DNA of 64,000 nucleotides, taken from assembly GCF_900090285.1 (NCBI RefSeq), contig NZ_LT607754.1, positions 2,294,001 to 2,358,000 on the forward strand. The letters run 5' to 3'. Each line of letters begins with the position of its first letter. Position 1 is the first letter of the stretch. Below the pieces are notes generated by a model. It saw only the letters and a program-made list of their open reading frames with translations, had not been told where the DNA came from and searched no databases. The translations under genes were made by a program, and so were the position numbers. The stretch is from Micromonospora inositola. GTDB taxonomy: Bacteria; Actinomycetota; Actinomycetes; Mycobacteriales; Micromonosporaceae. Shown piece by piece: positions 56,818 to 64,000 of the stretch.

Positions 56818-57594
56818 ATGACTGACGAACAGGCGCAGCCGGCAGGCGAGGCCGGGCTGTTCATCTACGGCATCGTGCCGTCGGACGTGGAGCCGACCCC
56901 GGACGCGGAAGGGGTCGGCAACCCGCCGGGCGAGGTGACTGCGGTCCGGCACGGCGACCTGGCCGCGCTGGTCAGCGAGGTCGGGTTGGAGGAGCCGATG
57001 GGCCGCCCGGCCGACCTGACCGCGTACCAGACGCTGCTGGACGGGACGGCGGCCGTCGCGCCGGTGCTGCCGGTCCGGTTCGGCACGGTGGTGACCGGGC
57101 CGGACGCGGTCGAGGACCTGCTGGAGGCGCACCACGACCGGTTCGCCGCCGCCCTCGACGAGTTCGAGGACCGGCTGCAGTACACCGTGAACGGCCGCTT
57201 CGACGAGGAGGAGATGATCAGCGACTTCCTCGCCGAGAACCCGTCCGCCGCCGCGCTCGCCGATCAGGTGCGCGGCCGGCCGGAGGCGGAGAGCCGGGAG
57301 CAGCGGATCCGGCTCGGCGAGATGATCAGCCAGGGGGTGGAGCTGCGCCGGGAGGCCGAGAACCAGGCGCTGATCGACGCGCTCACCCCGTACGCGGTGG
57401 CGCACGCGCCGCGCCCGCCGAGCAGCGAACTGGACGCGATGAACGTCGCGTTCCTGGTCGCGACCGACGACGAGGAGGACTTCGTCCGGGCGGTGGAGGA
57501 CTTCGCCGAGCAGCGGCGGGACTTGGTCCGGATGCGACTGCTCGGCCCGCTCGCCCCGTACGACTTCGTCAGCGCGCACCAGCTGGTGGAGTGA
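56818..57594 (+). CDS. gvpF: gas vesicle protein GvpF (GvpF/L family)
   Basis: The 258-aa protein shows the family pattern. GLFIYGIVPSDVEPTPDAEGVGNPPGEVTAVRHGDLAALVSEV forms the ferredoxin-like N-terminal domain, and VAPVLPVRFGTVV the conserved core. The C-terminal helical domain ends LVRMRLLGPLAPYDFVSAH. GvpF/L proteins assist shell assembly and contact GvpA. GAG of the gvpA end and the stop TGA immediately precede the ATG. Confidence 0.9.
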   Translation: MTDEQAQPAGEAGLFIYGIVPSDVEPTPDAEGVGNPPGEVTAVRHGDLAALVSEVGLEEPMGRPADLTAYQTLLDGTAAVAPVLPVRFGTVVTGPDAVEDLLEAHHDRFAAALDEFEDRLQYTVNGRFDEEEMISDFLAENPSAAALADQVRGRPEAESREQRIRLGEMISQGVELRREAENQALIDALTPYAVAHAPRPPSSELDAMNVAFLVATDDEEDFVRAVEDFAEQRRDLVRMRLLGPLAPYDFVSAHQLVE

Positions 57595-57598
57595 GGAG

Positions 57599-57946
57599 AT
57601 GGACATCCTCTGGGGGCTGCTGACCCTGCCGTACGCCCCGGTGCGGGGGCTCACCGCGGTGGTCAAGGTGATCGCCCGGGAGGCGGAGTCGCGGCAGTAC
57701 AACCCGGTCAACATCCGGCGCGAGCTGGAGGAGCTGGACCGGGCGGCGGCGGCCGGCGACATCACGCCGGAGGAGCGGGACCGGGGACAGCAGCAGGTCC
57801 TGAACCGGCTGACCACGCCGACCGGCGGCGCGGGGCGTACCCGTCCCGGGTCCGCCGGTCGGCGGCCGCCGCCGGCGGACCGGGAGACCGGACGGCGACG
57901 GACGGCCGGTCAACGGGGTGACCAGCACCGTGGGCGAGGGGACTGA
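57599..57946 (+). CDS. gvpG: gas vesicle protein GvpG
   Basis: The 115-aa protein begins MDILWGLLTLPYAPVRGLTAVVKVIAREAE and contains IRRELEELDRAAAAGDITPEERDRGQQQVLNRL, the diagnostic GvpG sequence. GvpG is a minor accessory protein of vesicle assembly. The C-terminal 40 residues are Arg/Pro-rich and probably disordered. GAGGAG overlaps the start region. Confidence 0.9.
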   Translation: MDILWGLLTLPYAPVRGLTAVVKVIAREAESRQYNPVNIRRELEELDRAAAAGDITPEERDRGQQQVLNRLTTPTGGAGRTRPGSAGRRPPPADRETGRRRTAGQRGDQHRGRGD

Positions 57947-57947
57947 G

Positions 57948-58298
57948 ATGGCGGCAGCACGGATCCGCGGCGACGGCGACCGGGAGCACTGGCGGGACCG
58001 GGGCGCCCGCGACGAAGACCGGTACGGCGACGAGGGGGAGTACGAGGAGGTGTCGGCCGCCGAGGCGGCCCGGGAGGGGCTGCGCCAGATCGTCGGGCTG
58101 ACCGGCAAGGACCCGCTCGGCATCGTCTCGATCCAGCCCACCGACGACGGCTGGCTGGTCGGGGTGGAGGTGGTCGAGGACCACCGGATCCCGGCCTCGA
58201 CCGACCTGCTCGGCCTCTACGAGGTGGAGCTGGACATGACGGGCAGCCTGCTCGGCTACCGGCGGTCCCGCCGGTACCAGCGCGGCAAGGGGGACTGA
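57948..58298 (+). CDS. gvpO: gas vesicle protein GvpO
   Basis: The 116-aa protein has an acidic/basic mixed N-terminus and the GvpO core AAREGLRQIVGLTGKDPLGIVSIQPTDDGWLVGVEVVEDHRIPASTDLLGLYEVELDMTGSLLGYRRSRRYQRG. GvpO is needed for vesicle formation in some species and is typical of actinomycete clusters. The ATG at 57948 follows the gvpG stop by one base and has GAGGGGA upstream. A GTG at 57918 is less likely. Confidence 0.9.
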   Translation: MAAARIRGDGDREHWRDRGARDEDRYGDEGEYEEVSAAEAAREGLRQIVGLTGKDPLGIVSIQPTDDGWLVGVEVVEDHRIPASTDLLGLYEVELDMTGSLLGYRRSRRYQRGKGD

Positions 58299-58299
58299 G

Positions 58300-58686
58300 A
58301 TGACGATGGCGCGGCCACCCTCGGTGGTGCAGAACTCGGGCCAGGTGCTGCCGGCCGGGCACGAGCCGGCGAACCTCGGCGACATCCTCGAACGGGTGCT
58401 CGACCGGGGCATCGTAATCGCCGGTGACATCCGGGTCAGCCTGCTCGACATCGAGCTGCTGACGCTGAAGCTGCGGCTGGTCATCGCCTCGGTGGACACC
58501 GCGCGGCAGATCGGCATCGACTGGTGGGAGCACGACCCGTGGCTCAGCTCGCGGGCTCGCCCGCCGGTCGAGCCGGGGCCGCGCGACCCGGAGGAGGTGG
58601 AGGCGTCCCGCCGGCCGCGGGTCGCCGCCCGGGCCGAGCGGGAGGAGCGGGAGGAGCGGGAGGAGCGGGATGGGTACGACCGCTGA
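58300..58686 (+). CDS. gvpJ: gas vesicle protein GvpJ
   Basis: The 128-aa GvpA-family protein has NLGDILERVLDRGIVIAGDIRVSLLDIELLTLKLRLVIASVDTARQIGIDWWEHDPWLSS. The WWEHDPWL ending marks the GvpJ/M branch, thought to start the conical tips of vesicles. The C-terminus repeats Glu-Arg-Glu and is encoded by a 9-base tandem repeat. It overlaps gvpL by 17 bases. Confidence 0.85.
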   Translation: MTMARPPSVVQNSGQVLPAGHEPANLGDILERVLDRGIVIAGDIRVSLLDIELLTLKLRLVIASVDTARQIGIDWWEHDPWLSSRARPPVEPGPRDPEEVEASRRPRVAARAEREEREEREERDGYDR

Positions 58687-59509
58687 GACCACGCCGGTGG
58701 GCGGCGCCCCGGAGACCGGCACGGGCGTCTGGCTGCACGGCGTGACCGCCGACGTCGACCCGGCCGCGCTCGCCGGGCTCGCCGGGATGGACGGCGTCCC
58801 GGTCCGCCCGGTGCGGGCCGCCGGCCTGACCGCCGTGGTCAGCGCCGCCCCGCTGGCCGAGTACGGCGAGGTTGCGCTGCGCCGCAACCTGGAGGACCTG
58901 GCCTGGCTGGAGCGGGCCGCGCGGACCCACCACACGGTGGTGGACGCCCTGTCGCGGGCCGGCGCGGTGGTGCCGGCCCGGCTCGCCACGGTGCACCGCG
59001 ACGACGACCGGGTGGCCCGGGTGCTCACCGCGCGGCGCGACGAGCTGTCCGACACGCTGGCCCGGCTCACCGGCCGCGAGGAATGGGGCGTCAAGGGGTA
59101 CGTCGTCCCGGGCGCGCCGCCCCGCACGGCGGAGGCCGCCGGCGACGGCGGCGGGGCCGGTGCCGCGTACCTGCGGCGGCGTCGCGCCCAGCTCACCGCG
59201 CGGGAGGAGGGCCAGCGGATCGCCGCCGATGCCGCCGCCACCGTCCACACCGCACTCGCCGGGTACGCGGTCGCCGCCCGCCGGCACGCCCCGCAGGACC
59301 GCCGTCTCTCCGGCGCGGCCACCGCGATGGTGCTGAACGGGGCGTACCTGATCGACCGGAACCGCCTGGCGGGCTTCTCGGAGCTGGTCGGGGCGCTGGC
59401 CGACCGGCACCCGGAGATCCGGCTGGAACTGACCGGCCCGTGGCCGCCGTACTCCTTCGTGGCGGAACCGTCGGCCGAGCCGGCGCACTCGGTCCGGGAG
59501 CCGGCGTGA
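58670..59509 (+). CDS. gvpL: gas vesicle protein GvpL (GvpF/L family)
   Basis: The 279-aa protein is the second GvpF/L member: GVWLHGVTADVDPAALAGLAGMDGVPVRPVRAAGLTAVVSAAPL, VVPARLATVHRDDDRVARVL and a C-terminal LTGPWPPYSFVAEPSA. It probably interacts with the GvpA-type proteins during assembly. The ATG lies inside gvpJ, where GAGGAGCGG repeats offer several Shine-Dalgarno sequences. Confidence 0.9.
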   Translation: MGTTAETTPVGGAPETGTGVWLHGVTADVDPAALAGLAGMDGVPVRPVRAAGLTAVVSAAPLAEYGEVALRRNLEDLAWLERAARTHHTVVDALSRAGAVVPARLATVHRDDDRVARVLTARRDELSDTLARLTGREEWGVKGYVVPGAPPRTAEAAGDGGGAGAAYLRRRRAQLTAREEGQRIAADAAATVHTALAGYAVAARRHAPQDRRLSGAATAMVLNGAYLIDRNRLAGFSELVGALADRHPEIRLELTGPWPPYSFVAEPSAEPAHSVREPA

Positions 59510-59528
59510 GCGCCGCGCGGGGGCCGGC

Positions 59529-59777
59529 ATGGCGGTGACCTCACTCGCCCCCAGCAGCGCCGACGACCCGCTGGCCTACCGGCCGGTGGCGCTGGTCGAC
59601 CTGCTTGACCGGGTGCTCGGCACCGGCGTGGTGATCAGCGGCGACATCACGCTGGCGATCGCGGACATCGACCTGGTCCGGATCTCGTTGCGCGCCCTGA
59701 TCGCCTCGGTCGGCGCGCTCGCCCCGCCCGAGCTGCCCGCCGTCGACGCCGGCGCGTCCGCCGTGGAGGTGCGATGA
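59529..59777 (+). CDS. gvpS: gas vesicle GvpA-family protein GvpS
   Basis: The 82-aa protein carries the GvpA-type segment VALVDLLDRVLGTGVVISGDITLAIADIDLVRISLRALIASVGAL. It is more divergent than gvpA and gvpJ and lies between gvpL and gvpK, where actinomycete clusters carry gvpS. The tail is short and the stop overlaps gvpK by 4 bases. Confidence 0.82.
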   Translation: MAVTSLAPSSADDPLAYRPVALVDLLDRVLGTGVVISGDITLAIADIDLVRISLRALIASVGALAPPELPAVDAGASAVEVR

Positions 59778-60139
59778 CCGGGCCGGATCAGGGCCGGGAC
59801 GAGGCGGCGGAACTGGCGGCGGCGCTGGGGGAGCCACGGTGGGAGGCGCCCCGGGTCCGCCCACTGGACCGCCGGCTCGCCGTGGACTCCGACTCGGTCG
59901 AGCGTGGCCTGGCCAGCCTGGTGCTCACCGTGGTCGAGCTGCTGCGGCAGCTCATGGAACGGCAGGCGCTGCGCCGGGTCGACCTCGGCGACCTCACCGA
60001 AGAGCAGGTCGAACGGGTCGGTGCCACGCTGATGGCGCTGGAGGAGCAGATGACCCAGCTCCGCGAGTACTTCGGCCTCGCCCCCGAGGACCTCAACCTC
60101 GACCTCGGCCCGCTCGGCCCCCTGCTGCCCACCGATTGA
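59774..60139 (+). CDS. gvpK: gas vesicle protein GvpK
   Basis: The 121-aa protein has the GvpK helical core RLAVDSDSVERGLASLVLTVVELLRQLMERQALRRVDLGDLTEEQVERVGATLMALEEQMTQLREYFGLAPEDLNLDLGPLG. It is the last gene of the cluster and starts at an ATGA overlap. Its exact assembly role is unsettled. No gvpN ATPase gene is present in the cluster. Confidence 0.92.
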   Translation: MTGPDQGRDEAAELAAALGEPRWEAPRVRPLDRRLAVDSDSVERGLASLVLTVVELLRQLMERQALRRVDLGDLTEEQVERVGATLMALEEQMTQLREYFGLAPEDLNLDLGPLGPLLPTD

Positions 60140-60292
60140 TCGTCCGATCAGCCAGCCCCGCTTCCGCCGCCCGTACGGCGGATCGGGGCAGCGGGCGCCG
60201 CTCGGACGCGCCTAAAGTGATCTCCACCCGTCACCGTCGCCCGACCGTCGTCGGCGCGATCGGCCGTGACGACATCCCCTTGGAGCTTTCCC

Positions 60293-62182
60293 TTGGCCCT
60301 TACCGGTCTCGGTCGCCGTTGTTCCACGGGCGCGACGGTGCTGGCCGTCGCGGCCGCCGCAGTCGTCGTCGGCGCCGGCAGGGCGCACGCCACCCATCAG
60401 GCGACCAACTACGCCCTCACTGCCAGCAACGGCACCAACACAATCAGCTGGGGCGCCGCCTCGCAGCTCACCGACCCGGACCACACCATCACCGACGCCG
60501 CCTGGTCGCCGGACGGCAGCCGGGCGGTCTTCGTCACCGGAGACGGCGGCATCGGCACTATCCGATGGAGTGGCAGCGGCACCTTCATGCCGATCGCCGA
60601 CCCGGAGCCTGGCGTGCGCCGAGCCGGCCCGAAGTGGGTCGGCAACGGCACCACCATCGTCTGGGCGGCGAAGTCGGCCACCGGCCGGTGGCGCATCGAG
60701 CAGACGGTCAGCGGCTACGGCGGCGCGATCACCACCGTTTCCCCCGACGACGGCTACCACTACCTCGACGTGGACACCAACGACTTCAGTCGGATCGTGG
60801 TGGAGCGGCAGGCCGACGACGGGGCGGGCAACCCGGTCGGGCCCTCCGAGATCGGCTATCTCGACGACGGGGCCTGGACGCGGATCACCACCGACGCGGC
60901 CAGCCCCGCGCTGGCACCCATCGGGAACCGGGTGGCCTTCGTGCGCGGCGGCCAGATCTGGGCGTGCGACTTCAGCGGCGGCAACCTGGTGCAGCTGACC
61001 GCCAACGCGACCACGCACACCGATCCGGCCTATTCGCCCGACGCCCGCCTGGTGGCCTTCGGGCAGGACGGCCGCGTCGCGGAGGCGGCGTGGGACGGCA
61101 GCAACGCGGACAATCCGTCCGTGCCGCCGTGGCTGTCTGGGTTGTCCGGGGTGCCGGCGTACCGGCCCGACAAGATCGAGCGGGTGGTCCGGCTCGCCGG
61201 CGAGGACCGGTTCACCACGGCGCGGGCCATCTCCCAGTCGCACTGGGCCACCATCGACCTCGCCGACGACCGGCGGATCCGGGCGAACGCGGTGGTGGTG
61301 ACCCGTTCGGACACGTTCGCCGATGCCCTCGCCGGCTCCGCGCTCGCCGCCGCGAAGCAGGGTCCGCTGCTCATGAACCCGCCCGACCGGATCGACTCGT
61401 GGAACCTCGCGGAGATCGCCCGCGTGCTGCCCAGGGGCGGCACCGTCTACCTGCTCGGCAGTGAGGCCGCCCTCGGCCCGGACGTCGAGGACAACATCGT
61501 GGCGTGGGGCTTCAAGGTGGTGCGGCTCGCCGGACCCGACCGCTTCGCCACGGCGGTCGAGATCGCCAAGGCCATCGACCCGACCCCCGACCTCGTCCTC
61601 GCGGCCACCGGGATGAACTTCCCCGACGCGCTCGCCGCCGGCGCCGCCGCCGGCTCCCGGAACCTCCCCGGCCGCGACTCCTCGGCGGTGGTGGTCCTCA
61701 CCAACGACGGCAAGCTGCCGCCCGCGACGAAGAGCTTCCTCGACGGTCTCCCGGACACCTCGGAGATCGTCGGCGTCGGCCGCCAGGGCGCCGAGGCGAC
61801 CAGCGGGTACGGGTCGATCCCGCTCTACGGCGCGGACCGGTACGACACCGCCCGCGCGCTCGCCCGGACGTACTTCCAGCCGGGGACGCGGCTCGGCCTG
61901 GCCACCGGCACCAACTGGCCGGACGCCCTGGCCGGCGGGGCCCTGATGGGGACGATCGACGGCCCACTGCTGCTAACCCCGGGGACCGCGGCCGCCCTCG
62001 CCCCACAGGCGCGGGAGATCGCGGAACAGCGGAGCGGCTCGGTGCACACGGGCGTGGTGTTCGGCTCGGCGGCGGTGGTGACGGACTCGCAGGCCGCCCA
62101 GTTCGCTTATGCGTACGGCGGTGCCAATATCTGGCGGCGGATGGTCAACCCGTACGACGTCGGGATCTCCCCGACCACCTGA
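60293..62182 (+). CDS. secreted TolB-like beta-propeller / cell-wall-binding repeat protein
   Basis: The 629-aa protein has a signal peptide (STGATVLAVAAAAVVVGAGRAHA) and a WD40/PD40-like half (ITDAAWSPDGSRAVFVTGD, AYSPDARLVAFGQDGRVAEAAWDG). Three cell-wall-binding type 2 repeats follow, each with the R-L-x-G-x-D-R-F/Y-x-T-A pattern (VVRLAGEDRFTTARAI, VVRLAGPDRFATAVEIAKAI, LYGADRYDTARALARTYF). It is probably exported and bound to the envelope. TTG at 60293 is chosen because GGAG lies 7 bases upstream; a GTG at 60266 is the alternative. Confidence 0.87.
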   Translation: MALTGLGRRCSTGATVLAVAAAAVVVGAGRAHATHQATNYALTASNGTNTISWGAASQLTDPDHTITDAAWSPDGSRAVFVTGDGGIGTIRWSGSGTFMPIADPEPGVRRAGPKWVGNGTTIVWAAKSATGRWRIEQTVSGYGGAITTVSPDDGYHYLDVDTNDFSRIVVERQADDGAGNPVGPSEIGYLDDGAWTRITTDAASPALAPIGNRVAFVRGGQIWACDFSGGNLVQLTANATTHTDPAYSPDARLVAFGQDGRVAEAAWDGSNADNPSVPPWLSGLSGVPAYRPDKIERVVRLAGEDRFTTARAISQSHWATIDLADDRRIRANAVVVTRSDTFADALAGSALAAAKQGPLLMNPPDRIDSWNLAEIARVLPRGGTVYLLGSEAALGPDVEDNIVAWGFKVVRLAGPDRFATAVEIAKAIDPTPDLVLAATGMNFPDALAAGAAAGSRNLPGRDSSAVVVLTNDGKLPPATKSFLDGLPDTSEIVGVGRQGAEATSGYGSIPLYGADRYDTARALARTYFQPGTRLGLATGTNWPDALAGGALMGTIDGPLLLTPGTAAALAPQAREIAEQRSGSVHTGVVFGSAAVVTDSQAAQFAYAYGGANIWRRMVNPYDVGISPTT

Positions 62183-62196
62183 GCGACCGCCCGGCT

Positions 62197-62232
62197 GGCA
62201 TGGGTGCCGGGGTAGACCCGTCACCCCATGCC
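62197..62232. terminator. hairpin between convergent genes
   Basis: GGCATGGG (62197-62204) pairs with CCCATGCC (62225-62232), 15 bases after the stop of the cell-wall-binding protein and facing the AAA gene end at 62242. Confidence 0.6.
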
Positions 62233-62241
62233 GGCCCGGCG

Positions 62242-64000
62242 TCAGCGCGCCGCCTGCTTGTCCGCGTACGCCTCCAGCCAGGCGACCTGGGCGGGGTCGA
62301 GGGAGGGGCGGACCCGGGTGCGGGCGGTCGCCACGTGCGCGGCGGTGACCGTGGAGGCGGCCAGCGACTCGCGCATCGCGGCCAGGGCCGCCTCGCGGAC
62401 CAGGGCGGCGCAGTCGGCCGCCGAGAAGCCGGCCAGCTCCTCGCCCAGCGCGGCCAGGTGCACGTCCGGGGCGAGCGGCACGTTCCGGGACGAGGCCCGG
62501 AGGATCTCCGCCCGGGCCGGGCCGTCCGGCGGCGGCACGTAGACCAGCCGTTCCAGCCGGCCGGGGCGGAGCAGCGCCGGGTCGACCAGGTCCGGCCGGT
62601 TGGTCGCGCCGACCACCACCACGTTGCGCAGCGCCTCCACCCCGTCCAGCTCGGTGAGCAGGGCGGCGACCACCCGGTCCGTGGTGCCGCCGTCGGTGGC
62701 CTGGCCGCGGACCGGGGCGAGCGCGTCCACCTCGTCCAGGAAGATCAGCGTCGGCGCCGCCTCGCGGGCCCGCCGGAACAGCTCCCGGACCGCGCGTTCG
62801 CTCTCGCCCACCCACTTGGAGAGCAGCTCCGCGCCCTTCACGGAGAGCACGTTCGCCCGACCCGAGCCGGCCAGCGCGGTGACCAGGTACGTCTTGCCGC
62901 AGCCCGGCGGACCGTAGAGCAGCACCCCGCGCGGCGGCGTCACGCCCAGCCGGGCGAAGGTGTCCGGGTAGGTCAGTGGCCAGAGCACCGACTCGGTCAG
63001 CGTCTCCTTCACCTCGACCAGATCGCCGACGTCGTCGAGGGTGACCGAGGCCAGCTCCAGGGTGGATGCGGCCATCGTGGTCGGCCGGACCACCTCCAGC
63101 GCGGCGGTGAAGTCGGCCATCGCCACCGTCGGCGTCTCGGCCGCCTTCTGCCGCAGCGCGGCGCGCACCCCGGCCTCGCGGACCAGCGCCGCCAGGTCGG
63201 CCGCGACGAACCCGGGGGTACGCCCCGCCACCTCGTCCAGCCGGACGTCCTCGGCGAGCGGCACCTGCCGGGTCAGCACGGTGAGCTGCTCCCGGCGCAG
63301 CGCCTGGTCGGGCAGGGGAACGGTGATCCGCAGGGAGAGCAGGTCCGGGGCGCGCAGGGCCGGGTCCACCGCCTCCGGCCGGCTGGTGGTGCAGACGACG
63401 GCCGCACCGGCCCGGACGGTCTCGGCGAGCACCTGCCGGAACACCGTCGCCAGCGGCCCGGGGCCGTCGGCCGGGGCGACCGCCTCCACGTCGGTGACCA
63501 GCAGGACGGCCGGTCCGTGGTCGCGTACCGCCGCGGCGGCCTCGCGCAGCCGGCGGGCCGCCGCGTCGTTGCTCAGCGCGGCCACCTCCGGCGCCCAGAC
63601 CGGGCAGACCCGGGCGCGGACCCGGGCGGCGACCGCGCGGACCAGGGCGGCCTTGCCGGACCCGGCCGGCCCGCTGACCAGTACGCCGAGCGAGACGGTG
63701 GTGCCCAGACGGCCGAGCACCTCCCGGTGGTGGAAGCCGAGGTCGAGCAGCTCGGTCAGCTCCTCGGCCTGCGCCCGCAGCCCGGGCAGTTCGTCGACGC
63801 TCGGTGCCTCCTCCGCCCCGACCAGCTCCGGCGCCCCGGCGGGACCCGACGGCGGCGCGCCGCCGGCCCGGTCACCGGGCGGCGGTGAGTCGGTGAGCCG
63901 GCCGGTGCGGTCCTGGCCGACCGGGCCGGACCCGCGGGTGGCCGGGCCGTGCTCCCAGCCGACCACGCTGTCCATCGTCACCAGCGCGCCGGCGTACGGC
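62242..64000 (-). CDS. Cdc48/VAT-like AAA ATPase with two AAA domains, 5' end outside window
   Basis: The frame stays open to the right edge, so the N-terminus (probably a Cdc48-type N-domain) is missing. The visible 586 residues hold two AAA domains. D1 has GVLVSGPAGSGKAALVRA as Walker A and VLLVTDVEAV where Walker B should be, so its catalytic Glu is absent. D2 is canonical, with GVLLYGPPGCGKTYLV, LIFLDEVDAL, VVVVGATNRPDLVDPALLRPGRLERLVYVP and sensor/arginine-finger residues. It probably unfolds proteins as a hexamer. No specific partner is adjacent. Confidence 0.9.
   Translation of the reverse strand, partial: PYAGALVTMDSVVGWEHGPATRGSGPVGQDRTGRLTDSPPPGDRAGGAPPSGPAGAPELVGAEEAPSVDELPGLRAQAEELTELLDLGFHHREVLGRLGTTVSLGVLVSGPAGSGKAALVRAVAARVRARVCPVWAPEVAALSNDAAARRLREAAAAVRDHGPAVLLVTDVEAVAPADGPGPLATVFRQVLAETVRAGAAVVCTTSRPEAVDPALRAPDLLSLRITVPLPDQALRREQLTVLTRQVPLAEDVRLDEVAGRTPGFVAADLAALVREAGVRAALRQKAAETPTVAMADFTAALEVVRPTTMAASTLELASVTLDDVGDLVEVKETLTESVLWPLTYPDTFARLGVTPPRGVLLYGPPGCGKTYLVTALAGSGRANVLSVKGAELLSKWVGESERAVRELFRRAREAAPTLIFLDEVDALAPVRGQATDGGTTDRVVAALLTELDGVEALRNVVVVGATNRPDLVDPALLRPGRLERLVYVPPPDGPARAEILRASSRNVPLAPDVHLAALGEELAGFSAADCAALVREAALAAMRESLAASTVTAAHVATARTRVRPSLDPAQVAWLEAYADKQAAR

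Overview
The window is chromosomal DNA of a very high-GC actinomycete. Codon third positions are almost all G or C, and GTG and TTG starts are common. Families such as AfsR/SARP, DUF3263, DUF4032, DUF2510-RDD and an MsiK-type sugar ATPase, together with the actinomycete-style gas-vesicle cluster, point to Micromonosporaceae, probably Micromonospora or a relative. That placement is inference from gene content; no 16S rRNA gene is present. I recognise no insertion sequence, prophage or CRISPR array. The only RNA gene I find is tRNA-Thr(TGT).

Left third (1-23 kb). A truncated TPR protein is followed by a tyrosine/homogentisate catabolic region in two blocks. One is hmgA diverging from an unknown 285-aa gene coupled to fumarylacetoacetase. 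The other is a minus-strand operon of 4-hydroxyphenylpyruvate dioxygenase, two RDD membrane proteins and an aromatic-type aminotransferase, with an AsnC-family regulator diverging from it. No recognisable maleylacetoacetate isomerase is present. Next come a class I (Fe-S) fumarase, an AfsR/SARP-NB-ARC-TPR regulator with three heptamers at exact 11-bp spacing upstream, and a class II fumarase. A CGNR regulator, an EamA transporter with a coupled HAD phosphatase, and a secreted subtilase follow.

Middle third (23-45 kb). An IclR regulator, cysS-rlmB, a membrane protein and msiK lead to tRNA-Thr and a degenerate spacer carrying a DUF4386 remnant. After two small genes there is an ECF41-type sigma factor diverging from its usual carboxymuconolactone-decarboxylase partner, then AraC/VOC genes, a histidine phosphatase, a lipoprotein, a secreted M4 metalloprotease and an enoyl-CoA hydratase. 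An HNH endonuclease locus has a promoter-proximal 29-codon ORF. A FAD oxidoreductase, an RCK-pore-RCK channel-like protein without a K+ filter, an APC permease, a PAP2 phosphatase and a DUF4032 kinase-like protein complete this part.

Right third (45-64 kb). An amino-sugar operon (SIS isomerase, ROK kinase, NagA) diverges from a DeoR regulator, with two similar operator-like sites one 84-bp step apart. An ABC-2 exporter, DUF3263, PP2C and GNAT genes follow. A gas-vesicle operon of ten genes runs from 54.7 to 60.1 kb, in the order Y-like, Z-like, A, F, G, O, J, L, S, K. A SigB/SigF-like promoter (GTTT-N15-GGGTAC) lies in front of it. A secreted beta-propeller/cell-wall-binding-repeat protein and a truncated Cdc48-like double AAA ATPase close the window.

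Family assignments come from reading translated sequences and motifs by eye. Regulatory sites are pattern matches and have not been tested experimentally.
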